Of a stretch of 64,000 nucleotides of DNA, positions 26,201-34,123 are shown piece by piece. The notes under the pieces are model-generated. The model was not told the DNA's origin. It was given only the letters and a program-made list of their open reading frames with translations, and searched no databases. The position numbers and the translations under genes are program-made. Every line of letters begins with the position of its first letter. Position 1 is the first letter of the stretch. The stretch lies in the NCBI RefSeq assembly GCF_004210375.1, contig NC_134830.1:4960001-5024000 (forward strand), read 5' to 3'. The DNA comes from Tachypleus tridentatus (taxonomy: Eukaryota; Arthropoda; Merostomata; Xiphosura; Limulidae).

Positions 26201-29200
26201 CCAGACTCACTGGGCAACCTTCATTAAAACGACACCAGACTCACTGGGCAACCTTCATTAAAACGACACCAGACTCACTGGGCAACCTTCATTAAAAACG
26301 ACACCAGACTCACTGGGCAACTTTCATTAAAAACGGCACCAGACTCACTGGGCAACCTTCATTAAAAACGGCACCAGACTCACTGGGCAACCTTCATTAA
26401 AAACGGCACCAGACTCACTGGGCAACCTTCATTAAAAACGGCACCAGACTCACTGGGCAACCTTCATTAAAAACGACACCAGACTCACTGGGCAACCTTC
26501 ATTAAAAACGACACCAGACTCACTGGGCAACCTTCATTAAAAACGACACCAGACTCACTGGGCAACCTTCATTAAAAACGACACCAGACTCACTGGGCAA
26601 CCTTCATTAAAAACGACACCAGAGTCACTGGGCAACCTTCATTAAAAACGACACCAGAGTCACTGGGCAACCTTCATTAAAAACGACACCAGAGTCACTG
26701 GGCAACCTTCATTAAAAACGACACCAGAGTCACTGGGCAACCTTCATTAAAAACGACACCAGACTCACTAGACAACCTTCATTAAAAACAACACCAGACT
26801 CACTAGACAACCTTCATTAAAAACAACACCAGACTCACTAGACAACCTTCATTAAAAACAACACCAGACTCACTAGACAACCTTCATTAAAAACGACACC
26901 AGACTCACTAGGCAACCTTCATTAAAAACAACACCAGACTCACAAGACAACTATACAGCCTTCACTAGTATTGTTCATAAATTAGGCATTACACAAATAT
27001 AAACATTCACAGAATTTGAACAGTATTCCACCCCCATCATCAATAGAAGCCTGGTGCCATTTTTAATAAATTATTATTACACTGTTTAGTGTATATGAAC
27101 AGTGGATAACATTTATTAAATTTGGATATTTGCATGCTAGCTGTCACTAATCTCAAACTGATAAAGTAAATAATCACAAACACCCAACAACAACTCTTTG
27201 TAACTCTAATCAAATAGTAGAATATAACTATCAATCTTATATCACACCCATAGCCCCAAAGTATAAACAAAACTTTGCTGCAACAAGACACAGACCCCCA
27301 ATATCTATCATGCCAAACATTGGACTCTGTGTTTTGCGGGTTGTGCAAAGAAAAAAAGAATGTAATTCATTGTGGTAATAATATTTAACATTCATTTTCA
27401 AACAGAATAAATAGTGATGGAAAATATGGATATTATACAATATAAGTGACCAGTAGAGTACTAAACAAAGACAAATAAAACTACCAAAATAAAATGTCCA
27501 AGTTTTTGAAGCATTTTAAAGAGAGCACCCATCAACAGTGTGAAGGTTTCTCAATAACAGTTTTAAAGTTATCAGAACAACTTTATAAATGCTGTTTTAA
27601 ATAAACTCACTCATCACACTGAAGGGATTTTGCCTGACACCCATCACTGATTTCTTCTCCTATCTCATTGTCAGTTTTAGTTTCTTCTGTGTCCAAGTTT
27701 TGCGATTCTTGTTTCACATCAGATATTTCACTTTGTTCGGGCTTGTTCATTTCTTGTGGTAAAGATGGGTTTGTGTCATTTTCTTGGCTGACCACTAGAG
27801 AGAACAATTATCATTGACAAAAGGAGTAATTACACATATTTACATTAGTTGTCCAAAGGAAAATAATAAAACTTTCTAAACTTATTCTTTCACTGTTTCT
27901 GCCTTGAAGCAGACAATAAACTCCATGTTAACCTCTGCTGGAATTCAGTTGTTCGTATATATTTATTTAAAAGAAGTCCAAAACTTCTTAGTTTGATTTT
28001 ACACTAGTATTCTAAAAACAACATGCCAGATACAGTCTGTTAAATTCCACATGTATTTTGTCTATTGCAAGTAAACCATTATTAAAACTGAAGGCTAGGA
28101 TTTTAGACACAGCTTGCATGTCATGTAGTTTTTTCAAACTAACTATTCCTTCAGCCATTAGTTTCAACTTTTTTTTTTTACACCCTTACAGCTTAAAGAG
28201 AGTTGGAGAAAGTGAAAAAATGTCATCAGTAATGGAAATGACAAATACAGTGTAGTTAAAATGTATTATTATACACTCTCACAAAATACAGTGTAGTTAA
28301 AATGTATTATTATACACTCTCACAAAATACAGTGTAGTTAAAATGTATTATTATACACTCTCACAAAATACAGTGTAGTTAAAATGTATTATTATACACT
28401 CTCACAAAATACAGTGTAGTTAAAATGTATTATTATGCACTCTCATACAATACAGTGTAGTTAAAATGTATTATTATGCACTCTCATAAAATACAGTGTA
28501 GTTAAAATGTATTATTATGCACTCTCATAAAATACAGTGTAGTTAAAATGTATTATTATGCACTCTCATAAAATACAGTGTAGTTGAAATGTATTATTAT
28601 GCACTCTCATAAAATACAGTGTAGTTAAAATGTATTATTATGCACTCTCATAAAATACAGTGTAGTTAAAATGTATTATTATACACTCTCATAAAATACA
28701 GTGTAGTTAAAATGTATTATTATACACTCTCATAATTCTTGAAAATCCCCAAGGTTAGTTCCTAGATTAAGAATACAGCATTTAAAAATGCAACAGACCT
28801 AATACTAACATCTTATGATAAATATAATCCCAGGCTTCTACAAGGCAAATACACCAATAACAATAAAATGTTAAACTTCCCTTACATATTACCTCTAACT
28901 TTATTAACCAGCTAAAAGGTTTCTCACTGTTCAAACGCTATCACGACAACTCACATAAAGTTCTTCAATAAATTCTGCATCATTATTTCAAATGATAAAC
29001 AAGCACTGTGGTGAAATGCTAATTTAAAATGTTTTATTGGATATGTAAGCCTAATATTAGGCCTAGTAACTGAATTAAAATTAACTGTTTTCAAATTATT
29101 TTTGTAATGGTGACAAAACATGTTTTCTGTTCAGAAAATGGATAATTAAATATTATAATAAAATTAAATGAGTGGATAATTCTGATTTTTTTTTTTTTTA

Positions 29201-32200
29201 ATTTATGCAACTTATCTTCAACCAACAGGTAATTCTATATTACCTTCTACTTCCTGATTTTTCGAGTTGTCTTGATCCATAGGTTCATCAATACCAACCT
29301 CATCACTGTGAGCCAAGAGCCTAGAAACATACAAAAGCAATTACATATATAGTATATGGATATGTGGATAAATTGGGATATTATTAATATAAAAAAAAGT
29401 TGAACATTGTGGATGGATCACAACACAGGGGAGTTTGATTTATAAGACTGGTTAGGAAATTATCATGAATAATGAATAGTTTTAGTTCTGGCAAAGAACC
29501 AAATAATTTTTCAAGTTAAAGGTTCAAATCATAATGAAATGAGAATGAACCTGCTTTAATAACGATCCTCGATTTTTACCATCTGAATTTTGAAGTTAAT
29601 CTGAATGTGAGAGGAAGATATCTCTGGTATTTCATTTTATAATCATGTTCTCAATGTACATGTATTGAACTGGTTCTACTTTGATTTGTTAAACACTGTT
29701 AGCACAGAATTTTTCTTTTCTCATATAAAAAAATATATGCTTTTATTGTATTTTCAAAACACAATAAACAATTAACCCAATATTTTTTTGGGAGGAGTGT
29801 TGAATCCATTTTACTTCACCATTATAAGAAGCTCGATGGTATTTATTTGGTTTGCTCACCCAAACTGTGCTGACGAGCCTTTAACAGACAAAACTGTAGT
29901 CCACAACAGTCAACCAAAGAATGATGCACTAGAACTCTACATCACAGATTCTATTTTCAATTTCACCTCTGGGCAAAAAAAATATTTCACACCCATACAG
30001 ATATATATATACACACACAATTATTAAACTAATAAAAGTTCAAGTTTCACTAAATATATTTGTTTATTAATGTGATACTGTAAAACACCCGACATGTAAA
30101 GATATCTATTGTGGCAAAGTTTTGCAACTTTCAAGACTTAACTTTTTCAATTCCCATGACTCGCATGCCTTTAAAACTGAACCTTTCACTAAAACTCCTA
30201 ATAAATTGTTACTAAGCCTAATTTGTTTATTCCAAAGTCTTGACTGGTATTTTTCTATATTCATTTTATTTTTAAACACTGTATCCTTTCCAAAATATTA
30301 ACATTTTCTTTTAACACAACACGATAACAAAGCAGAAGTACCAATATTTTTACCAGACTATTATAGTTTGGACTAATTATAAATCAAGATAGTCAAAGTT
30401 TCACCAAATGGAAGGCATTAGTCCCAGAAGCTTTCCATCACCAACACTTAATATTATTCATAGAAAGTACTGAGAGGAATGTTTTCTGTTTCCCTATCAC
30501 TTCACACTGTAAACAGATTGAAATATGTTTTCATTCATTTCAAACCCAATTTTTAACCATTTTGATAAATGTTCAAGTGTTAAGTACATCAATAATTTTT
30601 AATTAAAATATTTTCAACCACAAAATAAATAAAAAAGGTTTTAGTTTCATTCAGTTTACAATTTTTTATGTTAAAACAAGAAAGTAAAAGGACTCTAATA
30701 CTGAAAGATAATTGATGCTTGAAAACATTTACCCACATTTGAGGACCAAAGTCAGTGTTAAAAACTGCACATCTCATTACACTGATCCAAACAGGTAGAA
30801 AATATAAATACATGTACAGTTGAATGATGAGCCAGTTAAGAAATGCAAGTTTGATTTGGTATTAGATGGATAAATTAGGCTTAATAGTTATAAATATTTT
30901 GATTATTGTATACAAAATTTTTCTGAGACAAAAATCTCTTTTCTCTCTCTCTTAGAAATGCCAAATGGTAGAATGATTTATCAGACAACACGATGCATGT
31001 TACTACTTTGAATTTTGTTTTCATAGTTTAATTACTTCAAGTTTAAGGTTTTGTTAAGTTTCTATCGAAACTTTTACACTTTACTGTTTCTTTAGATTCA
31101 GTGTCCAGGTGTTAGTGTGGGTAATTATAACATGTCAAGAGCAGTTGACATTAATCTTAGGTTTTAATTTTTTGAATACAGTCTCTAACTCTTACATCCG
31201 TCTCTACTCTTTGCAGAACACAGTCTATTAAACTGTTTTTCACTTGTTGCTTCCTCAAACTGATCATCTTGGTGGAAATGCTTGAAGAACTGGATGAGGC
31301 TTAGCTGTAAATGCTCTTATATGTGAACCAAGGTGACAAATGTTCATTTGGATTATTTTATCTTAAATAATTATTTTAAAATCATAAACTAATGGATTTA
31401 GGAAACTGATTAAATTGGTTTGAAAAAAATTGTGATTTTTATTTTTTAAATGTAAGGGCTTAGATTTCCAAAGATTAAGTCCTGAGGTGAAATATACTGG
31501 ATAACTGCCGAGATACTAAAGCCACACACACACATTTTAGTTTGTTTGTTTTTTTACCAGTATATCATTGTAATTGTTCAGGGTTATACTGACAGTTTTA
31601 CACTTTTCAAATATAAGAATAATTTAATGAACACTTTAAAATATAGAGCTTATTATCTGATGATTATTTTCACAGCAAAACTCAGAACTTGATAATAGTT
31701 TCATTAGAAAATGAATTTTACTTATCAGCACAATTATTAATTAATTCTTGAATTATTGTACGCCCAAAGTTAGAAGTTCTTAGGGTGGATTTTCATTTGA
31801 CAAGTAAGTACTGTTAACGGCACCTAGAACTAGATATGGTGCTCCATGTATTAAATGACCTGTCAATGTCATGTTTAACCTTATTAAATGACCTGTCAAT
31901 GTCATGTTTAACCTCATTAAATGACCTGTCAATGTCATGTTTAACCTCATTAAATGACCTGTCAATGTCATGTTTAACCTCATTAAATGACCTGTCAATG
32001 TCATGTTTAACCTCATTAAATAACCTGTCAATGTCATGTTTAACCTTATTAAATGACCTGTCAATGTCATGTTTAACCTCATTTCTTTAAAACAGTAATC
32101 ATATTTACAAAGAAGGAATGTCTTTCAAACTGCACATAAAGCATTTTACTATAAAACATACATACATGTTATATAACTACAGAACTATCTGCAGGTGTAA

Positions 32201-33535
32201 AATGGACCTGAAGTCTAGTAGGATGGGTGACCAGTATCACCTTTTAAGAAAGATATTGAATTAATTACTTGGTAGGTCATTTAGTCCATCACTGTTGCTA
32301 AATTTTTTGATAGAAGACAATTATGATTTTAATGGGTATGTTAAATTTACAATATCATATCTCTAGTGTGCACGTAATATTAATATTGTTTAATAAATTT
32401 AGGTTTAAGACTAATATATGTACAACAGTTACATAAAAACTTTAAAATGTAATACAAATTATCTAAAAATTATAACTGGATTACCATTCCATGGCAACCT
32501 CAACACCTTGGTTTCCAGTCAAAACCAGTGCTTTTTCTCTAAAGGAGAAAGAATTAGAACGTTATGTAAGTAATGTTTCATAGATATGTGATTTACACAC
32601 ACAAGCAATTATCTTAAATCACTTACGTGAATAGACAAATTATAATAAAAATACCATCAACCATACCTAGGTGATAAAATATATTACAAAATCTTGTAAA
32701 AATTTTACATAATAAAATTGTTAAAAATATCATATTTACTGGTGAAATAAGTAATTAGTTGATAAAAACTGATTCGTACAGGAGGAAGAAACCCAGGTGA
32801 GTAGATAACATCCCAAATCCTTCCAATTGTAACTACCCACAGGCAAGATTTCAGCATTGTAGGAACCCAAGTGAAGCATGTAACAATATTATATTTTCAG
32901 TACTTTAAAATATTACAATGAACAAACAGAAGTAAAAAAACTCTCCATACAAAATCGGTGTTTTGCAATGTACAGAGTACCACCCATTCAATCACCTAAT
33001 ATTCTATTTTAAAAAACACTGTCTCTTGAAAGGTGACTAATGAAAAAACATTATCTATAAACATACTGTACCTGAATTCAGTTAACTGTACATTAAATAC
33101 ATATCAGTAATTAGTTTGTAGCTGTACTACCAACAGAGTGTGTATTTATGATTAGAAGTAATTACACAGTGACCTCGGTGTACCAGGTGTCGCTAAGTTC
33201 TCCTTTTACCTTGCCTATCTTTAGGTATTAATACCTTGAAATTATAATTCAATTTAACAGACATTATGACACTTAATGTGAACTCAACAGATAGCTCGAT
33301 GTGGCTTTGCTGTAAGAAAACACACACACACATGACAAAGTTAAAATACAATTCAACTTCGATTAAAGTCTATAGCATTACAAGTTTGTATAACTTATCT
33401 TTGGACCCAACCGATCGCAGAATCATATAGAATTACCAGTTTAATTTCATTATTGTCGTCAAAATATTAATAATACACTTACGCACGGTTTTGAGGAAAT
33501 CCCATCTCAAGAAGAGTGTTAAGTTCCGCTGACAT
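2229..33535 (-). CDS. UBXN1: UBX domain protein 1 (UBXN1/SAKS1) orthologue, ten exons
   Basis: Coding exons, in order of transcription, are 33483-33535, 32485-32538, 29244-29320, 27611-27794, 20198-20329, 13058-13177, 7439-7510, 4693-4845, 2900-3080 and 2229-2272. All nine introns have GT..AG ends and compatible phases. The product would be about 356 residues (human UBXN1 is about 300). Visible domains: UBA at about residues 1-45 (MSAELNTLLEMGFP, then GNQGVEVAMEW); an acidic linker; a C2H2 finger with C121, C124, H137 and H143; a Lys/Glu-rich coiled coil at about 165-255; and a UBX domain from about 275 to the C terminus, with TFPR followed by EEDMQKPL and LVPSAVL. Family knowledge: UBA binds ubiquitin and UBX docks on p97/VCP, so a cytosolic adaptor in ubiquitin-dependent protein turnover is expected. 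As I recall, mammalian UBXN1 lacks the finger. The frame breaks once, in exon 8. The start is the first ATG before the UBA motif. Confidence 0.93.
2900..3080 (-). CDS. UBXN1: UBXN1 exon 9 (core of UBX domain)
   Basis: The acceptor is CCTTACAG|ATTCG and the donor is CTCTAG|GTCAGT. It encodes the beta-grasp core: IRLSNGQTLTNSFGASESL, then AAVRLYIELNRTDG, then TTFPRTVFTEEDMQKPLKAL. The FPR in the loop between strands 3 and 4 is the conserved p97/VCP-docking signature of UBX domains. Confidence 0.93.
3144..3380. repeat. Minisatellite, 40-bp unit, about 6 copies
   Basis: The unit begins ACCTAATATTAGGCCTCACT. The copies differ by G/A in TTTGCC/TTTACC. The array starts only about 64 bp upstream (in gene direction) of UBXN1 exon 9, near that exon's acceptor. 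A related AGGCCTAATATTAGGC-type palindrome occurs alone near 29048. Confidence 0.95.
4693..4845 (-). CDS. UBXN1: UBXN1 exon 8 (end of coiled coil, Pro/Ser linker, start of UBX); frame break inside
   Basis: The acceptor is ATTCTAG|ACAGAG and the donor is TTACAG|GTGTGT. The 5' part reads RQRVLEEIERDKQARKE in the frame set by exon 7. The 3' part reads VSYRTSVTAAPSPSSQPVQE and then EYDSCRLQ in the frame needed by exon 9. The exon has one base too few to join these frames, and reading straight on meets a TGA. The break lies at about 4780-4800, next to short A/T and CT runs. It is either an assembly indel or a real mutation. Confidence 0.85.
5230..6592. repeat. Minisatellite, 59-bp unit, about 23 copies
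   Basis: The unit begins ATGTTTGTTCCAAGTTATTT and includes TAACAATGCATGTTACTAGT. Copies are almost identical and differ at a few linked positions (AAGTT/AAATT, ACTAGTC/ACTGGTC, CTGCC/CTACC). That pattern suggests recent amplification in blocks. It lies in the UBXN1 intron between exons 8 and 7. Confidence 0.97.
6745..7317. repeat. Minisatellite, 22-23-bp unit, about 25 copies
   Basis: The unit is ATGTCATATATATCCATCTA plus an A run. Copies vary in the A-run length and in ATATATATCC/ATATGTCC. The array lies in the same UBXN1 intron as the 59-bp array, which ends about 150 bp before it. Confidence 0.97.
7439..7510 (-). CDS. UBXN1: UBXN1 exon 7 (coiled coil)
   Basis: The acceptor is TTTCACAG|GATGG and the donor is GGCCAG|GTGTAT. 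This 72-nt exon encodes MEEEEIKRLAEQKRREKLEE and ends in Lys-Met-Ala, continuing the charged helix. Confidence 0.88.
7727..7850 (-). mobile_element. SINE-3 (tRNA-derived), minus orientation
   Basis: Read on the minus strand, the element starts with a tRNA-like head (CTGGTGGCACATTAGTGTAA, box A-like), then CGAGTTTTGATATCAG (box B-like). It ends in a tail containing TAGCCATTGTGTAGTTTTGT and TTAATTACAAACAAACAAAT. It is the same family as the copy at 60610-60737. The parent tRNA cannot be named from this copy. Confidence 0.6.
7985..8790 (+). pseudogene. Tc1-like transposase remnant
   Basis: Broken frames on the plus strand spell transposase segments in the expected order: VAVKKTFMS (about 8195), VLWINKSNIEMFG (about 8290-8330, where Tc1 proteins have WSDES), WLKER, GGSSVMVGGWF (about 8405-8440, family GGGSVMVWG), a QDNDPKHTS-like stretch near 8560-8600, and EKFRVKSQRTH (about 8690). 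Stops and frameshifts are frequent, and the first catalytic Asp appears as Asn. Flanking terminal inverted repeats were not found. Confidence 0.6.
9588..9847 (-). mobile_element. SINE-1 (tRNA-derived), minus orientation
   Basis: On the minus strand it begins GGCCCAGCATGGCCGGGTGG (box A region) and has a degenerate box B. The conserved body follows (complement of CTAGTCACCACCACCCACTG) and the 3' tail is TAGCTTTGTGCGAAATTC. It is an older, more diverged copy of the family at 39222, 39721, 42096, 58858 and 61647. Confidence 0.85.
10258..10414 (+). rRNA. 28S rRNA gene fragment, left part (pseudogene)
   Basis: The stretch matches the highly conserved 28S region around the R2 target. Readable pieces include TTTCTGCCCAGTGCTATGAA, TGTCAAAGTGAAGAAATTCA, AACTATGACTCTCTCAAGGT and AGCCAAATGCCTCATCATCT. 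Several substitutions (for example AACAGCAGGAATAAC where 28S has GGCGGGAGTAAC) show that it is a decayed copy. It is not part of a full rDNA unit: neither flank continues into 28S. Confidence 0.9.
10415..11173 (+). pseudogene. R2-like non-LTR retrotransposon, 5'-truncated 3' end
   Basis: The open stretch from about 10460 reads CLAIRVNVYPTKEALSRG. It continues into a CCHC motif, CWGC..H.....C (about 10550-10610), and then the restriction-like endonuclease signature PDLIFHNDEEAAIVV (about 10737-10780, family PD..D). The frame then shifts twice. The C-terminal block GLPIGAHGAWLPVN, VLADLDINSKYFEQFL is read at about 10900-11070, ending in TAG at 11070-11072, followed by a roughly 100-bp 3' UTR. 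Upstream RT and zinc-finger domains are missing. The 3' junction with TAGCCAAATGCC of 28S is exactly the R2 insertion site. Confidence 0.85.
11174..11277 (+). rRNA. 28S rRNA gene fragment, right part (pseudogene)
   Basis: Sequence continues from TAGCCAAATGCC through CATCTAATTAGTGATGCACA, GATTCCCACTGTTCCTATCT and AAACCACAGCCAAGGGAATT and stops matching 28S at GGCTTTGC. The first 35 bases repeat 10380-10414 with two or three differences. It is a non-functional fragment. Confidence 0.9.
11940..12274. repeat. Minisatellite, 37-bp unit, 9 copies
   Basis: The unit is CTATAACCTTTTATATTGCA followed by TCATTCTTAGCCACTGG. Two subtypes (CTATCGCATC and TATTGCATC) are clustered, the first at both ends and the second in the middle. 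That arrangement is consistent with expansion from the centre. Confidence 0.96.
12460..12968. repeat. Minisatellite, 48-bp unit, about 10.5 copies
   Basis: The unit is ATAAACGGTTCACACACACA then AGACTTCACAACTGCCATTT and GTGGCTCA. The period is divisible by three, so long open frames run on both strands (about 145 codons on minus, 131 on plus). These are a by-product of the period: the array sits inside a UBXN1 intron with no splice context. Confidence 0.97.
13058..13177 (-). CDS. UBXN1: UBXN1 exon 6 (coiled coil)
   Basis: The acceptor is CTTCCAG|ATTAG and the donor is CAGAA|GTTAGT. The exon is entirely Lys/Arg/Glu-rich, with EKEKQRRKAGQEL matching the REKQRRRQGQEL region of known UBXN1 proteins. 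Coiled-coil heptads are continuous with exons 5 and 7. Confidence 0.9.
13178..14889. other. UBXN1 intron sequence, nothing recognised
   Basis: AT-rich intron sequence between exon 6 and the large 48-bp array. No transposon domain, RNA gene or tandem repeat is apparent. Confidence 0.5.
14893..17735. repeat. Large minisatellite, 48-bp unit, about 59 copies
   Basis: The unit is CCATATGGACAAGCTAGAAT, ATAAAACAAGAAGCTCGTGT, CTTAGTTA. Early and late copies carry CATATGG while the middle ones carry CACATGG. Indels of one or two bases (at about 15741, 15840, 16217 and 16323) break the plus-strand frame, which otherwise encodes a 16-residue repeat MDKLEYKTRSSCLSYH for up to 282 codons. The array lies antisense within the UBXN1 intron between exons 6 and 5, with no sign of being a gene. 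Confidence 0.97.
17760..20197. other. UBXN1 intron sequence, nothing recognised
   Basis: AT-rich sequence with only short chance reading frames. No domain, tRNA, SINE or tandem array is seen. Confidence 0.5.
20198..20329 (-). CDS. UBXN1: UBXN1 exon 5 (C2H2 finger and start of coiled coil)
   Basis: The acceptor is GGTTTCAG|GTGTGG and the donor is AAGAAA|GTGTGT. The exon encodes ECGKKFKSEDEVEFHAVKSGH followed by SFSESTEEIKPLTEGDKREQ. The SFSESTEE segment and following PLTE are strongly conserved in UBXN1 homologues. The finger spacing is C-x2-C-x12-H-x5-H. Confidence 0.9.
20579..21160. repeat. Minisatellite left block, 38-bp unit, about 15 copies
   Basis: The unit is CCAGACTCGCAAGACAACCT then TCATTAAAGACAACACCG. 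The final copy, next to the retrotransposon, instead has TTCATTAAAAACACC and ACTCACTAGAC. That is the form found in the block at 25706-26950, so the two blocks are halves of one array. Confidence 0.95.
21408..21995 (-). repeat. Internal repeats in the LINE 3' UTR
   Basis: Three imperfect copies of a roughly 85-95-bp segment occur at about 21411-21497, 21741-21830 and 21898-21992. Each contains GACTAACA, CACCTGAAGTT and CTTTCCAGTCCTGGT on the plus strand. The first two are also preceded by a shared GGTAATGATCATAA. Such repeats are common in LINE UTRs; a role is unknown. Confidence 0.8.
22123..22950 (-). pseudogene. RNase H domain of the LINE ORF2 (frameshifted)
   Basis: The catalytic positions of RNase HI are all visible: IYTDCSKSGNSVGSA (about 22905-22865), FTAELYAI (about 22820), FYTDSLSSI (about 22750) and GNVLADMAA (about 22585), with WIPGHVGICGN before the last. 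A one-base shift near 22860 separates the first motif from the rest. A cysteine-containing tail (CSLCNTQITISHVLLSC, about 22290-22240) follows, as in I-group and R1-group ORF2 proteins. Confidence 0.88.
23065..24171 (-). pseudogene. Reverse transcriptase of the LINE ORF2, catalytic core deleted
   Basis: The N-terminal RT motifs are present: SVGPDDIHYDML, KPGKDPKIPSNYRQIALTSC, LERMVNARL and TQCGFRRQHSTTDHL (about 23900-23575). After REAFLNHT (about 23550) the sequence jumps straight to the post-palm region LRVKCTRALNILRVLSSTSW (about 23530-23470), then KVYRALIRSKLDYG, QGLRLCTGAFRTSPV and HLRRLQLSL (to about 23250). The whole palm, including the [FY]xDD box, is absent, so this copy cannot have had RT activity. 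Confidence 0.85.
24393..24944 (-). pseudogene. AP-type endonuclease domain of the LINE, N-terminus missing
   Basis: Recognisable motifs are LPSPFLILGDFNGHHPLWGS (about 24880-24820), TAIDLSVCSPSL (about 24700) and PLVSDHFPILL (about 24630-24600). These correspond to the middle and C-terminal EEP nuclease motifs, including GDFN and SDH. The first motif (N-terminal, with the catalytic Glu) is missing because ORF1 is fused directly to codons before LPPSRQVISFDESDL. Confidence 0.85.
24935..25300 (-). pseudogene. ORF1 (gag-like) remnant of the LINE
   Basis: Pieces read with frameshifts are FFIQKGLEGLAGSPKSVKKL (about 25285), SGDILLETSTSQHSELLL (about 25215), IPIEVSPHATLNSSRGVIVE (about 25140-25080), EILAGLSTQGVSAVR (about 25050) and LPTNTLVLTFTSPRAP (about 24985-24940). 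This is the RRM-like segment of I/jockey-type ORF1 proteins. The zinc-knuckle part that should follow is deleted, and the sequence runs into the endonuclease. Confidence 0.75.
25706..26950. repeat. Minisatellite right block, 35-bp unit, about 35 copies
   Basis: The unit is CCAGACTCACTGGGCAACCT then TCATTAAAAACGACA. It shares ACCTTCATTAAA and CCAGACTC with the block at 20579-21160. Subtypes are clustered: GATACACTGGG on the left, GAGTCACTGGG near 26620-26740, and CTCACTAGACAACC at the right end. Confidence 0.96.
27611..27794 (-). CDS. UBXN1: UBXN1 exon 4 (acidic linker, first Cys of zinc finger)
   Basis: The acceptor is TCTCTAG|TGG and the donor is GATGA|GTGAGT. The exon encodes an acidic, Gln/Ser-rich, probably disordered stretch ending in LQCD, which supplies the first cysteine of the C2H2 finger. 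The second cysteine is in exon 5. This is the least conserved exon and was placed by phase and splice sites. Confidence 0.85.
28245..28733. repeat. Minisatellite, 41-bp unit, about 12 copies
   Basis: The unit is ATACAGTGTAGTTAAAATGT then ATTATTATACACTCTCACAAA. A block of central copies shares TATGCACTCTCATAAA. It lies in the UBXN1 intron between exons 4 and 3. Confidence 0.96.
29244..29320 (-). CDS. UBXN1: UBXN1 exon 3 (end of UBA, acidic linker)
   Basis: The acceptor is TTTCTAG|GCTC and the donor is AGAAG|GTAATA. The exon encodes LLAHSDEVGIDEPMDQ and following acidic residues, corresponding to the segment after the UBA domain in animal UBXN1. Confidence 0.88.
29321..31840. other. UBXN1 intron sequence, nothing recognised
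   Basis: AT-rich sequence without recognisable domains, RNA genes or arrays, apart from short simple-sequence runs (TATATA and CACACA near 30000, CACACACA near 31525). Confidence 0.5.
31850..32083. repeat. Minisatellite, 33-bp unit, 7 copies
   Basis: The unit is TTAAATGACCTGTCAATGTC then ATGTTTAACCTCA. The period is a multiple of three, so open frames of 84 to 100 codons run on both strands without being genes. Confidence 0.96.
32485..32538 (-). CDS. UBXN1: UBXN1 exon 2 (second half of UBA)
   Basis: The acceptor is TTTAG|AGAAAAAG and the donor is GAATG|GTAATC. The exon encodes AEKALVLTGNQGVEVAME plus the start of a Trp codon, which matches the second and third UBA helices. Its length of 54 nt keeps phase 2 at both ends. 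Confidence 0.9.
33288..33332 (+). repeat. SINE-2 3' tail fragment
   Basis: CAGATAGCTCGATGTGGCTT followed by TGCTGTAAGAAAACACACAC matches the 3' end of the SINE-2 copies at 34124 and 38182. The tRNA-like head is absent, so this is a 5'-truncated insertion. Confidence 0.65.
33483..33535 (-). CDS. UBXN1: UBXN1 exon 1 (start codon, first half of UBA)
   Basis: The exon encodes MSAELNTLLEMGFPQNR plus two bases of an Ala codon and ends in GC|GTAAGT, a strong donor. The residues MGFP form the ubiquitin-contacting loop typical of UBA domains. No ATG in frame immediately upstream competes with this start. Confidence 0.9.
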
Positions 33536-34110
33536 CACAATTTTGATTACTTATCGATTGTTAGATTTTATTAAGCTATAAGATAAAATTATTTACGTAT
33601 AAATTATACAAAAAAACAGTTTGCTTCCAGTTTACGGTAACCCTTCTACCCCTTGCTTGAATACTCTCACACCCTATTCTACCCTCCTAAAATTCAAACA
33701 ATAACACACTAAAACTTAAATACAAAGTACGCTGGGTCAGAGATAAGCAGGGCTAGTTTCACGCCTAATATAGAAGTTAATCGAATATTCTTTGACATTC
33801 CCTCTCAAATAATTTATTGTTGTTTTATATTTAAATATATATATTTATATATATATATATTATAATTTTAGTTGTGTGCTTAGACTAAATTTTTACTCAT
33901 TATTTTTAAACAATAAGATTCTGATCTCCTAAGAAAAACATTTAAACAGGCAATAAAATAAAAGTAGGTTATATTAAAACACAATAATGTGTTATGTTTT
34001 TAGTTTATAAATAGTACTTCAATTACTGAAAACCTAAATCAGTTAGATCTTCTTAAAATCTGACACATTTCTTTTATATTTTTCTTAAATATTCAAAACT
34101 TCAAACTAAT
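33536..34110. promoter_or_regulatory. Presumed UBXN1 5' flank and promoter region
   Basis: The sequence immediately upstream of the UBXN1 start codon must hold its 5' UTR and promoter. No TATA box, CpG-rich island or initiator can be singled out. It contains a (TA)n run at about 33836-33862. Placement is inferred from gene orientation only. Confidence 0.3.
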
Positions 34111-34123
34111 GATGAAACAAATT

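Noticed and set aside
31780-32090. Open frames on both strands (84 and 100 codons)
   Set aside because: They are produced by a 33-bp repeat unit.
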